From NCBI GenBank assembly GCA_022496205.1, contig WTXD01000196.1, positions 1 to 18,747 of the forward strand: DNA of 18,747 nt. The letters are read 5' to 3'. How positions within the stretch are numbered: position 1 is the stretch's first letter; every line of letters begins with the position of its first letter. The stretch is from Gloeopeniophorella convolvens. Its lineage: Eukaryota; Basidiomycota; Agaricomycetes; Russulales. The notes under the pieces are model-generated. The model was not told where the DNA came from, made no database searches, and saw only the letters and a program-made list of their open reading frames with translations. Shown in pieces: positions 8,399-18,747 of this stretch. The position numbers and the translations under genes are program-made.

Positions 8399-11300
8399 TT
8401 AGGACTCATCGCTCGAAGAGTCCGAGTCTACGTGCGCCCGTCCGCGCTTATGCCCTCCCTGATGCTCCCTCGACGAGTCCTCCTCCCCGATGGTACTCAG
8501 CTTTGTGTCCACTCGTTCTGCAGCACGCGGAAATGACGGCCCAAGGCCATTATAATAGGGGGGATCGCCCGGCATTCCTAGTTGATCGGTCTGCGCAACG
8601 CCAGGCATGCCTCGCAGCGGCCCGCTATGGGGAACCCGGGAAGGAGAAGTCAGTCGAGAGAAGCTTCGAGAGCGCGGCGCAGTATGGTTCGTGACTGGGG
8701 CCGGGGATAATGGTGGATAAGGGTAGTGCGCGGCAGACGAGGGCTCGGCCCTATTTAGTGCACCCAGTGGCGGGCTACTGGGAGTATCGGCATAGGGGTT
8801 TGGGGGTACCAAGAGGCGCCGCCCCCTGAGTAGGTGGGGACAAAGCTGGAGGGGCGGAGTTCGGGCATTCCGGTAGGATTCGTGTCGGGGTAGCTATCAG
8901 TTACACCGCTGTACGGCCCTGGCCGCCATTGAGGGCCAGCAGCCGGCAGTACACCGTACCGGGTAAATGTCGCTGCTACTGGCTGCATCAGTGTCGAAGC
9001 CGGTGGGGGGTAGCCAGTCGGGAGGGCTGCAAGAGGAGGCTTGGGGGAGTTCGTGTAGAGTCCTCTGTAAGGTGGCTCTGGTAAGACCGTCGGCCAAGAT
9101 GCGACCCGGTAGGTCTGGATGAGAGGCTTACCTGGGTAGGCGTAGGCTGAGCCCATGTGTGGATGTCCAGAGTAGGGTGCAGCGTCCTCCGCGTGACGGT
9201 GATGATGCGAGTCGCTCTCGATGTCGTTCCTCGCAAGGCGCATGAGGTTGATCTCCTCGATCATGTCCAGTAGCGGCTGTAACTTGGATCTGACGTCGCT
9301 GCCACCCTTGACGCCGCTCCTGCGCGCCAATTTTCGCAGGCGCTTGAATTCAGCCCATACCCTATTCGATGCGTTGATCAGCGGCAGACGTGGATCCTTG
9401 ACCAATCTTCTGAGCAGCTTCCACAGCTTCTCGACGTCTTCCGGCGGCAACGAGTCCGATCCGCCGAGCGGGAGCTCTATCGTGGCGAGGACCCCGAGCC
9501 TGCAAAAGTTGTAGAGGGGTCCGTCGCGAGCGGCTACGTCCAAAAGTTTTTGTGCCCTGGTGAGAAGTTCGCCTTCAATCCTCCTCTTGCGGGTAAATGA
9601 CTCCCAGAATCCAACGTCCGCTTTCTCTACGACGTCCAAGAAGATGAACAGTCTTGCGAGAGCTACGATGTCCCATTCCGAACGAAGAGACAGAGGTTGT
9701 CCGCGAGAGACCTCCTCTGAAAATTGGATCAGTATGGCTTGGTAGAGCTGTGCATTGAACAGACTCGTGCGGAAGCTGATGTACCTCCCGGCGAAGACGT
9801 CGCGGAAGCACTCCTCCCAGAACAGCTCGACGTGGTTCACCAGGGACCCGAACTCGGGCGCGCGCCAATTTGCATCCTGCGAGCTTGCGAGGGAGGAGAA
9901 CGCCGCGTCGAGCACATCGTGGCATGCTACAAACACCTGCACTTTGCTCCGAATCGGGCGGTCGGCTTGCATGCACGTTTGGAGGTTGACTTGCAGCTTG
10001 GTCCAGAGGTCGTCTTTGGAGACGATACGCTCCATGAAGACTGCCGACCGATCGGCGCCGCTGTCCGAGAGGAATTTGGGGAGGCACTTCGCAAACGCCT
10101 CCAACAGGTCGCTGTTTTCGAGGTGCTCCTGCCCGAACATGGCTTCCGTGACGTTGGCAGTGGATACTTTTGGTTGGCGTAGAAAGGCAGTTGCAAGGTG
10201 CCTCCCTCGCACCACGATGTTCAAGACTTCGAGAAGAGGGGTGAGGCGGCCGCCTCGATCGTTCCTCTCGACGCCGTCTCGTACTCTGCTGTGGACTTCT
10301 TCGAACCGTGTCTGCACCAAGTTAGATGCCTGCGCCTGAGCGATCCCAGAGATGTGAGGAGTGTATCGAGCGTCCTCCAACACATGTCCAGATTGAGCTC
10401 GCGCACGTTGACATGGACAGGATGGCGTCGGCGAAGACGGCAAGGTTTTCTAGTGGTCCATCGTGTACAAGGTCCTCCCACATGGTAGTATCACTTGGTT
10501 CGAGCCGGATAGCGTCCACTGAAGGGTGGTAGGAAGGTCGCGCCATTGTCCACTGCTCGTGTTCTTTCTGGTGCGGAGGAATGCATATAGCGGAACAAGG
10601 TAGTCCGGAAACCTTTGGTCAGATAGCGACTGCAGGTCCGTGCGAACGTAAGGGATGAGGAAACCGTGGAAGGCAAGACACCGAACGCTTGACGCGCGTA
10701 GGGCCACGACGGAGTCTGGCCTCTTGCACAGCTCATCCAGATGCTCTATGATGGCCCGGATGTACCCGGCGTCCGAACCACCGGTACGGGTGCCGCTCGA
10801 TTCGAAAATGAGACGCAAGGAGCTAACGCACGCCAGCACGCGGGACATGCAAGCTTCTTCGGAAAGCTCGAACGACATCACGCATGCCGTAAAGTGCTCC
10901 CTGATCCGTCGCAGGATGTGCTCGGCGGCCAGACCTTCGGCCAGATTCTTTGCCTCCGTGAGAGGGGAAGAAACATATCCCGGAAGTCCTTTTAGGAACT
11001 CATCCATATCTCCACCGTCCAGCTTCTGGAGAAGCCAGTGCAACGCGAATCGATCGAGTTCTGGCGCTCTGGAATTTGCCTCGTCCATGAGCACGACCTC
11101 CCTGTTCAGTTTGATAGCTCGGGAGGATCCAGAATCTCCTTGGGATAGATTCGGGGATGTGGTTCGAGCTAAGCGCTTTGCAGCGGTGAGGAAGGAGTGA
11201 ATGATCAGGACCAAGGCTTTGATCGGGGTCGTGAGAGCTGTTTGATACGGAGAGTTGCCGGATATGAGCGGAGAAATGCTGAGTGTCATGTACACGGCGA

Positions 11301-12045
11301 GGAGCGCGACAAGAGAATATCGCGCAACCAGACCAACGACGGCATCGATGGTATGGAGGAAATCGCTGAGTGCCCAGAAGAATAGAAAGACCGAGGCGTG
11401 AAGGAGGACGGGAACCCCCTCGATGAATCTTCGCATCTGGAACTGAGAAAGTCCAGAGAACATGTACGCTCGGACTCTCCCCCGCTTATGAGGGGCGGCA
11501 TTTGGCTGAGAATATTGAAGGTAGTCGCGGGCCCATTGTTGTACCAACGTTGAAGCAAGAGCGCTGGACACGCTGAGGAAGAGGCTGAGGAACATGAGGA
11601 TATTGATGCGAACAGCAGAAGCTGTCGCAGTGGTCGGCTGGGAGCCTCCAATGGGAGTGGACGACGGCCGGGATATATTCGACTGAGAGATGACTTGAAT
11701 GAGTAGGGCGACCGTTTCGGGGCCGGAGTCGACCCGGAGAGTCTTGTATGTCTCGATGAGAAGGCTGGCAACGATGGTAGAGAAAAGGCCGGTCTACAAC
11801 ATCGTCAGAAAGCGGACGGCTGAGACCTCTCCGTAAGGACTCACGAAGATCAGCATCGAATTCGTATTGCCCATCCAGCTTTCTACGAGGGCCTTGTCGT
11901 ATTTTTCCGACTCCAAGCCATAGAGATTCCACATCTGGGCGGACGTGTCCCCATATTCAGAGCCTCGACAGAAGGGTGAGCCGATCGAATAGGTATCAAC
12001 AGCAGCAGCCTTACCTTTGTCTCCATCCTTCTCAACTACGAACAT
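8399..12045 (-). CDS. DUF6535-like membrane protein gene, probably frameshifted
   Basis: Exon 1 (11845-12045) and a 51-bp GT-AG intron (11794-11844) lead into a long second exon. The protein has an N-terminal motif WNLYGLESEKYDKALVESW and four membrane helices near residues 63-82, 130-155, 185-210 and 215-240, the layout of the basidiomycete DUF6535 family. Several hundred helical soluble residues and a Pro/Tyr/Ser-rich tail ending in a DSDSSSDES run follow. The function of the family is unknown. The frame changes near 10516 (one base short in a GG pair), near 10380 (net +1 or -2) and in a G-run at 8802-8806 (C-run on the coding strand). With these bridged the product is about 1,200 residues. 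A 45-bp intron (10450-10494) could bypass the first two breaks but would replace natural-looking sequence with an odd Pro/Cys/Arg-rich peptide. Without bridging the last break the protein ends at 8755. Confidence 0.65.
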
Positions 12046-12970
12046 TCGCGCCAGCGAGCCTCTTCGCGTGCCGGCTTAAAGAGCGGCTCTCGTCAGTGGA
12101 TTGACTCCGGGTGAAGTGGAATGTGAAATTCAGCAGACCTTCGCGCTGGGCTTCAGGATCCCTTGGATGTGCTGCGCTCGCCATTCAGGATCCAATTATG
12201 CGAGCATCTATCGTATCGCTTTAGAGGATACTCACGGGCGATTGCATCTGTTCCGCGCCTGTCCCGACGGGTGGCAGCAGACTACTGGGGATATATTGGG
12301 GCCTCGGGGTTCCGCGATGAAAACACGTTGACAGAGCGCCTTCGAAGTACCAGCAGATGGGTTCGAAGAGCATACATGCGGTCTGACAGCGGAGCCCCAC
12401 AGCGAGGTTAGCCTTGGGATGGCATGTTCTGAGGGAAGCAGAAGCAGTGGCAGCAGAACGCGGCCAGGCGCCTGCTGTCACGTGGAGCCCAGTCAACTGA
12501 CATCGTTGTCCGAGACGAGTCCGTCTCGTGAGCGCTTATATCTTTACTTCTTGCCAACCGACGCACCAGCGGAGAACGTGTTGAGTACGCTCGAACGGAG
12601 AGGTTTAGTAGGAAATGACGGTGCGCACAACACACTCCGCCACAGGAAGTGTGACTCAATCTCTGAACAGTATCGTCGTTCTCTATTGAAATAGGGCTCA
12701 ATGTCGCCGACATAGCTTCCCTCCCGGAACTGTCGCGGAACACAACTTCTGACATGGAATCTGGCGCGTGTCGCTGTGCACTCCCTGGCCTACTAAAGTA
12801 CTAAACCCTTGACCCAAATCATCGATAGGTCATCGATGGGAGTAGACCCCCCCCCTCCCCCCGGTGCAGTCGATTTGGCACTTCCTGTCAATTTCTACTA
12901 GGTCTAGCTGCTGCCCTCACGCCTCTGTTCCATCCATTGATGAGCTCTACTTTACCCAATCCCGACAATC
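12046..12970. other. Divergent intergenic region
   Basis: This is 925 bp between the start of the minus-strand DUF6535 gene and the plus-strand seven-helix membrane gene, so it should hold both promoters. TTATATC at about 12537-12543 is a weak TATA-like word. Two TCATCGAT words lie close together near 12820-12837, and a C-rich tract follows. Open frames here show no motif or codon pattern that I would call a gene. Confidence 0.5.
12847..12862 (+). repeat. C-rich homopolymeric tract
   Basis: C9-T-C6 lies about 110 bp upstream of the ATG of the seven-helix membrane gene. Such tracts are prone to length error in sequencing and may act as a nucleosome-poor promoter element. Confidence 0.75.
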
Positions 12971-14077
12971 ATGAGTAATACCACCGTTTGCCAGGGCATA
13001 ATAGCAAACCCGGATGTATCTGGAATCGGGGTGAGTCGACTGCCGCTATCATGTTGCACCTTTCGTAGTCGGCGGCAGCTCTAATGCCCAGCATGCAGAT
13101 TCGCGTGAACTTCTACGTCACGATGATATTGACGGCCTTGGTTCCGTACGCGGAACCCACACACGAGCTGCTTGACGACCTCAATCTGAGCGCGGTACTC
13201 TACGGCCTCAGCCTCATCGTCACTGCTGTCATCCAGACGGCACAGGGTCAACTGGACTTGTACCATGCCATCTTCGTGATACACATGCTGACCTTTCTTT
13301 CCCATGTCTACGGAAACGGTGCTACCCCTTCGGTCCTTTTGCGTCCCTGGGCTGACTGTCATTGTATGCAGCGATGACTAGGTTTCTCACGGTCAAACCA
13401 GAGGAGCGCTCGTTCCGCATGGCAACTACCATTGCCATGCAGACCATATCGCTCGCCATGGTTTATAGCTGGGCCATATACGTCTGGGTGTTGGACGCGC
13501 GCTTCGGCTCGCAGCCTGAGTGCAACGACCTCGTCAAGTACATCGTGTTCGGCTTTACCGTACGCGCGACTGTCAACTGGTATCGGGTGCTTGCGCTTGT
13601 CATCTTCCCGTTGTCATTGGCCAACCTCATACGCGGGAGGTATCTACTGCTCCGCGCGTTACACAGAAGCGAGCACCTTGAGGAAGAAAAGTATGGGATG
13701 AATTCCCTGAAGGCCTGGCTCGGCAGCGTAGCGTGTGTACCTTCTTCGAGAATGACTTACTACGACTGGGGGCTAACGCGGAGCTTCGCAGGTTGGCTAT
13801 ATACAGTATAGTCATTCTGGAATTGACGGTGCGCTTTCGTGTCTTTCGCGATGTTCTTTATGCTAACCTGGAGACTCAGGTTAAGCGCAACAGCTCCCTT
13901 ATCCTTCCCGGAGAAAGCGACTGGACCTTCGGCCAGGTCGTGGCAGTTGTACTCACTCTCGCTTCAATCATCGAAATCGTGGATCATTTATACAACGCGA
14001 GGAGAGCCGGTCGTAAGATGTTGAAGCAACCCCGGAGCGCCACCGAGTTGCAGACTGTGGCTGATGGGACTGCATGA
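12971..14077 (+). CDS. Seven-helix fungal membrane protein, 308 aa, function unknown
   Basis: There are four exons, 12971-13030, 13099-13318, 13372-13732 and 13792-14077. They are joined by GT-AG introns of 68, 53 and 59 bp, and the phases fit to give 309 codons including the stop. The ATG at 12971 gives a short extracellular-type N-terminus, MSNTTVCQGI, with one Asn-X-Thr site. Seven hydrophobic helices are visible at about 23-37, 50-68, 75-92, 112-134, 155-180, 210-230 and 265-285, separated by short charged loops. The C-terminal tail is basic, then polar. The topology resembles small seven-helix proteins common in basidiomycetes. I cannot assign a ligand, transport activity or a Pfam name with confidence. 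No frame defect is seen, unlike the genes on either side. Confidence 0.8.
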
Positions 14078-14837
14078 AGTACCGTTCGGGCAAGTTATGG
14101 TGCCTTTGCTTCAATGTATTGTCCAAAGTAATCGAGTACATGTTCCCTCGACGCGCCCCCTTGATAAGCTTACCTGATACTTCAACGAGGAGTCATCGAA
14201 GAGGACGTGCCGCGCGTACGAGGCAACCATTCTATCCACAAGTGCATCTGGTCCTGCGAGGGTGAGCATAAGATGCGGGGCGGCCTGTGCACGGTCCGGG
14301 AGGGCTTTCGGGGCTCGCGTCTAGAAGATCTTGGCTCCGAGGGAGGCCGCCGCCTAGTAACGTAGGCCGCCCACGCGCTGACAGTGCTGAGATCGTTTGG
14401 GCCGCCTACTCTCAGAGCAGTCACCATCAGGTCAGTAGCGTAGCACCCACTTAGCCTAGGGCTGTTGCCTTATTCTTGGTCTACCGCCCTTACACGACTG
14501 CCAGTAGCGTGCCTTGTTCGCCAAACAAGTTCGCATGGTGACACTCCTAGCGATTCTAGACCCGCGTCCACGAGGGCTCTCCACTCCCTGTCGCAACAGC
14601 GACGAGCGATTCACGTGCGCATGGGGCATGACTTGCGCTGCGCTCATCCTCGTACATCCGCCTTACTCAACCTGTATTGCGTACTACATAAGATATTGGA
14701 TTCAGAACAGTCTTCGAGTCGTTATCCCCGCAAACCCACCCCAGGGTTGGTGCTACGGGGAATTTGAGTCATCTATCCTAACAGTCTCCCCTCTCTGCGC
14801 GGCCCAGCCTTCCCCGCCAAATTACGGCACCATATTC
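14078..14837. other. Intergenic region, no supported gene
   Basis: This is 760 bp between two converging genes. Open frames of about 60-145 codons exist on both strands but have no motifs, no sensible start context and no splice pattern. It should contain the 3' untranslated regions of both neighbours. No repeat or transposon end was recognised. Confidence 0.55.
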
Positions 14838-17800
14838 TTACTGTGCCGCAATCTCCTCCAACTTTCGGTACTTCGAGTGATGAGCAGATTCAGTCGAGCA
14901 CAGCGGCGTGAGATTGCGCCTAATGTTTTCTCGAGCCTGCTTAACTTGTGAATCGGTATCTGGATCGGAGTCTGCGTATGCTGCCTTCGGATCGGGCATC
15001 GATCGTTGCAGAATGAGCTTGTACTCCTCCCGCTCATTGCCGATGATCGGGAATGTTTCTGGCCAGATCCCTGAGAACCAGATGTCATACGCAGTGAAGG
15101 GTTTGCCATGTCGTGAGTCACGGTCTGATGGTTTCGCAATATGCATCGCTGGCTCTTCGAGGCGAGAGCGAAGACCATGCGGATGCACGGCAGTGGCGTT
15201 TCATCGTCCTTATACACTTTGAGGGAGAACGGGTTTATGGCGTGGAACAATATAGATCGTGTGCGGGACCGATGCGTTTGTCGTTCTTGACCTGGATAAA
15301 AATCGCTGACACCGTCTTGCGTGAAAGGACGTCGCCAGAGATGCAGAACGGGATCACGATGTCGACGGCGACTTGCTGGATTGGCACATAATCATCGCGC
15401 CACGCGTCATGAACTTCCACAGCTCGTGCGAGCTGAGCATTGCGGTATCGTGAATCCTGATGACGTGATTAACCAGAGCCGACTGTCCTTGAACGCGTCC
15501 CAAACGACTGCTTCTCGGCCTCGGTACGATGTTGGAACGGCAGGGCCTCCTTCAGTTGTGCATACGCAAAGTCTGGCATCAGTGCTTCGAGAAAATCGCA
15601 CAGAGGGATGTCCCGGGTCCCCGTTATGCCAGCGACCTTGTCTCGCGCCGCCATTAGAATCAGCAATGCGGTGAGCTCGCCCCGATTGCCACGATCAATA
15701 AACGGTTGGTCAAGCCGACCTGCAAGATGCTTCACGGGGCTCTGGCCGATGTCAGAGAGAATTTCCTGCGCTGCCTCCGCGAGGAATGGCTCCGAGCTGG
15801 ATGTAGTGGATAGCGCTTCAAAGCCCGATGTTGCGGAGATGCAGAGTCGCATGTGTCGCTCGACTAGTGTGAGCACGGCATCGCGATGGAACTCGGTTGT
15901 GGGGTTGAATTCCAGCGCGAATCGTATGGCAACGGAGGCCAGAACCCAGTTGCCGGGCTCCGGTGTGATCTCCTTTTCCCACTTCTTCATGGCCTCTGGA
16001 ACCGTGATATTTCCACCAAGTATCTTTTGCTTTGCGAAATTATGGATGTTTGTGCGCGCTAAGTTATTTGGCGCAAAATCATAGAGGGAGCCAAATCTTC
16101 CACACACGCCGATGAGCATGCGTCACATGGATAGAGACGAGAGAACTCACAGGGGGCGACCCAGATGGCATATCCAATTTAGGCTGGTGACTTCGGTCAG
16201 GGTGACAACGCCTTCACATGCGACAGGCATAAGTACATCGAAGCCTGTCTCTGTAATCGGGGGCAACACAGAGTACTTCTTGCGCGAGATCCGGCTGGAG
16301 GGGTCCGATGGCAGTGTTGGAGAGAATCGACGGAACTTTCCTCCCGTCGCGAGAAATAGAGAAAATATCGGAACATCCGCCGCCTGTCGGAGCGCACGGC
16401 GCAACTCGGAGAAGACAGACCAGCTATCTTGTTTATCGCTCTCGGTGAGCCGATGCGATTCATCAAACGAGAGGATGAGGAATGGCCGCCGGATATCGGT
16501 CTTCTTTCCGGCTGGAGCTCCCCAGACTCTGGCGGGGTCAATGAAATCGTTCAACCTCGTCACCACCTGGGCGATGTCGCCTGCAAAAGTTGATGTAAGA
16601 AGCAATGTTCACAAATATCCTCCACGGCGGCCACTGACCATTAGAGGCATTCCTATATCTCACGGGGCTCGATTTGATCGAAGGAGAGGGATTTGAAGTG
16701 CCGACTGGAAATCGTTCGTCACAATGTTATAGGGTTGATAGACAAGCAACTTACCTGCGCTTCTCCCCCTTTGCTTTGATTCGGGACTCGGTCCATCGTC
16801 ACTGTCTCCTTGTTCATGAACCCGCCGGCTTCCAGAGGTAAACTGACATACAAGATGAGTCGCACGAGTAGCATAGGAACTATACAGACGTACCGTTCTC
16901 GCTCCGTCATGACGTCCTTATAAAACTTCTTTCGATAGTCATTTGCGCTACCGAATGCTTGTCCATGGGTCATCAAGTGACGGAAAGCACTCGCGAGGCG
17001 TTCTTGGCGCCTGACGAAGAACGCAGCTGCATTCCTGCGCTCCGCTTCTTCTGAAGGTTTGTACTTCCCAGCCAGCATATCGTCCACAGTCCAAGTCTTC
17101 CTAGCGACTTTTAGCTTCTCTAGTCGGCTGAAAGCTATTCAGCACCGGAAGTAGCGGAAGTACACGACGCGGTGGGTTACCTTGCGATGCCTCTATCTCT
17201 TTCAGTCGTTGCAGTGTTACTCTAGGAGAGAGTGCAAGAAACCGTGCAACTTCTTTTCGGTCTCCTCCTTGCCAGATTTGGGTAATTCAGCAAACCAGTC
17301 GCGAAGACTACCGTCAGCAGGCGGAAACCCTACCCGCGCCGTTCGTTAGGTTTTATAACATGCGAGGAAGCCGGAACTCGCAGACCTGTGGAATCCTTGT
17401 CCCGCAGACACATCGGCACACTGATGATTGTCTTCGCCAACTCGTCGACCATGCGCGACTTGCCTGTCCCGGAGGAATTTATGATGCTCGCGAGTGGGGC
17501 ATAGTTAGTCCTCTTCGTTTTGAGGTAGTCTGAGATGATATTGAGGAGAACATCGGTGGCGTTTCCTCGATATTGAAGATCCCAAGATTCCAAGACCACT
17601 GAGGGTTGATTAGCGACAGGCCGGGTGGACAGTTACAACACGCCTACTCTGCTTCTCCTCTTCGGTGTCATCCAGGGAAGGGGTAACAGCCGGCTTGCGA
17701 AGGATTTCTTGATGAGATACGAGCATGTCAGCACGGGTTAGGGCGCAGACAATGTAGGTATGCAGCTCACTGAGAAGGCGCAATTTGCGAGCGGTCCGAT

Positions 17801-18145
17801 TTTCGCAGCAGTCCTGCACCAGAGATACAAGCCACGGATACTCCTCGAAGAGTTGCGTTACGTTGCTGTCTGAGTCCTTGTCGCTGTTATATTTCTTGTC
17901 CAACAGATCGCAGCTGTTGACAACCATTGTGAGAACGAGCGCGGCCGCAACAGTTGAGGCGTCGCCAGCTGCGTGCAAAGTGCTGAATGTTTTCATCGTA
18001 AACCTGAGAATGATGTCCCCGTCAAGCTGTTCATGCTCTTCATCGCGGAGGTCGTCCGGTACCATCTCGCTGCCTCTTCCCCGGCAACGGCCAGGTTAGG
18101 GCGTCCGACTCCAACGCCCGCCATTAATTCGTCAGTAGCCTGCAT
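14838..18145 (-). pseudogene. P-loop NTPase with C-terminal REase-like nuclease core, frameshifted
   Basis: Exons on the minus strand are 18116-18145, 17648-18065, 17386-17598, 17181-17329, 16894-17134, 16755-16828, 16639-16704, 16151-16580 and 14838-16096. Introns are 46-65 bp, GT-AG, with consistent phases. The Walker A-like motif NSSGTGKSR is at about 17453-17479, followed by a GFPPADG...RDWF segment. Walker B, FLILSFDESHRL, is at about 16448-16483. Near the C-terminus VDIVIPF...AIFIQVKND (15284-15366) gives D-x22-Q-V-K, as in the restriction-endonuclease fold. This order recalls Crinkler/RHS-type NTPase-nuclease proteins, an inference from motifs only. The frame loses one base at each of about 17224, 15505, 15471, 15383, 15250 and 15156. 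With all six allowed for, the length is 961 residues. Exon 1 is the least certain part. It is probably a decayed member of a tandem family. Confidence 0.6.
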
Positions 18146-18642
18146 GGAGAGGATCGCTCGAGGTCTCAGAGCTGATAGTAGCAGAGAAGTTGCAGATAGC
18201 GTGAGCCTGTTACAGCCTGGGTGGCAGTGGAAGGGACGGAGAAAGGACGACTTGGAAATGTGCCACAAGCTATCGGCGACTCGGAATATATAGCATGTCC
18301 TCAGGCACGACCACACAACGACCACACGACACCCGTGTCGCTCGTGTTACGTAATTGAACTGCCGTTTGTGGAAAATTAATGCACTGCCACAAGCTGCCA
18401 CAAGTGCGCGCTGAGGTAGGCTGCTGAGGTCAGCTCGAGGCTCGAGGCTCGGTTGCTTACGTCACAGCACTCAGGCATGTACTCGCTGACTTGAACTTCG
18501 TCGACTCGGTTTCAAGGTCGAGGTCTCGTACTTCCGAGTTCAAGTCCAGGGGATCGGAACCACAACTCCTATCGCCACACCGACAAGAGATCCACGCACG
18601 TGCGGGCGAGAGTTACATTGCAAGTCAAACTCGTACATGACA
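18146..18642. other. Spacer between two NTPase-family genes
   Basis: This 497-bp spacer should hold the promoter of the left gene and the 3' untranslated region of the right one. It contains the short palindrome CGACAC-CC-GTGTCG near 18325, repeated GCCACAAG words near 18390-18405, and GCTCGAG/GAGGCTC repeats near 18433-18450. No gene is seen. Confidence 0.5.
18287..18292 (-). promoter_or_regulatory. Candidate TATA box of the NTPase gene
   Basis: TATATA lies about 140 bp upstream of the proposed ATG at 18145, within CTATATATTCC on the minus strand. Position and sequence are plausible for a fungal core promoter. No transcript evidence is available. Confidence 0.35.
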
Positions 18643-18747
18643 CTATATCTCGCGCAACTTATGGGCGCTTATATCAAGCTGCAATCTCCTCCACGACCTG
18701 TACTTCGCGTTGTGAGCAGGGTCAATCTCGCACAGCGGTTGAAATTC
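18643..18747 (-). CDS. C-terminus of a second NTPase/nuclease family member (partial)
   Basis: The minus-strand frame enters from the right edge and stops at 18643-18645, giving 34 residues. It contains PLCEIDPAHNAKYRSW, which lines up with PLCSTESAHHSKYRKL at the very end of the neighbouring NTPase gene. The two also share nucleotide blocks such as TGGAGGAGATTGC. It is therefore a paralogue in the same orientation, with the rest of the gene beyond the window. The tail continues ten or so residues further than in the neighbour. Confidence 0.7.
   Translation of the reverse strand, partial: EFQPLCEIDPAHNAKYRSWRRLQLDISAHKLREI

Noticed and set aside
8260..8694. Plus-strand open frame of 144 codons opposite the DUF6535 tail
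   Set aside because: It overlaps the antisense of the Ser/Pro-rich tail, has no motif and has no start context. Shadow frames of this length are expected there.
8774..8806. Very short GT-AG intron to join the DUF6535 body with its Ser-rich tail
   Set aside because: It would be only about 32 bp, below the usual minimum for these introns. A one-base loss in the adjacent homopolymer explains the frame change more simply.
14514..14951. Plus-strand open frame of 145 codons between the two right-hand genes
   Set aside because: It has no domain, its composition is uneven, and it runs into the antisense of the NTPase C-terminus.

Overview
The window looks like chromosomal DNA from a basidiomycete fungus, most likely an Agaricomycete. 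The reasons are intron-rich genes with 45-70 bp GT-AG introns and CTAAC/CTGAY-like branch sites, a DUF6535-type membrane protein, and large multi-exon genes of fungal style. There are no bacterial operons or RNA genes. All functional names come from reading motifs, not from database searches.

Left part (1-1298): no convincing host gene. It holds a pyrimidine tract, an AT-rich stretch and a decayed LTR fragment (811-1057). That fragment is an inverted relative of a second LTR further right.

Positions 1307-8152 are the main result: what looks like a complete 6.85-kb DNA transposon. It is bounded by 24-bp terminal inverted repeats (21/24 identical, starting CAAGGGGGTCTCG) and flanked by a perfect 8-bp target duplication, TGCAGCAT (1299-1306 and 8153-8160). 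It carries one eight-exon gene (1726-7893) for a protein of about 1,760 residues. In order, the protein has an N-terminal C2HC zinc finger, an RNase-H-like DDE transposase core with P-element-like motifs (D572, D690, E919), two C2H2-like zinc fingers and a C-terminal C4HC3 PHD finger. The gene is frame-perfect except for a 485-bp solo LTR (3570-4054, TG...CA ends, 5-bp duplication CCACG) inserted in exon 3. Leaving out the LTR and one CCACG copy makes the frame continuous.

Positions 8399-12045 (minus strand) hold a DUF6535-like membrane protein gene with a long helical region and a Pro/Ser-rich tail. Its reading frame slips at about three places. Positions 12971-14077 (plus strand) hold an intact four-exon, seven-helix membrane protein of 308 residues. 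It is divergent from the DUF6535 gene across a 925-bp intergenic region.

Positions 14838-18145 (minus strand) hold a nine-exon gene for a P-loop NTPase with a C-terminal restriction-endonuclease-like core (D-x22-QVK). This layout recalls the Crinkler/RHS-type NTPase-nuclease proteins. The copy has six net single-base losses, all in the same direction, and is probably a pseudogene unless these are consensus errors. The last 105 bases (18643-18747, minus strand) are the C-terminus of a second member of the same family, so the right edge is a tandem array.

The window therefore reads as an accessory, transposon-rich region: nested mobile elements on the left, lineage-specific membrane proteins in the middle and an NTPase-nuclease cluster on the right.
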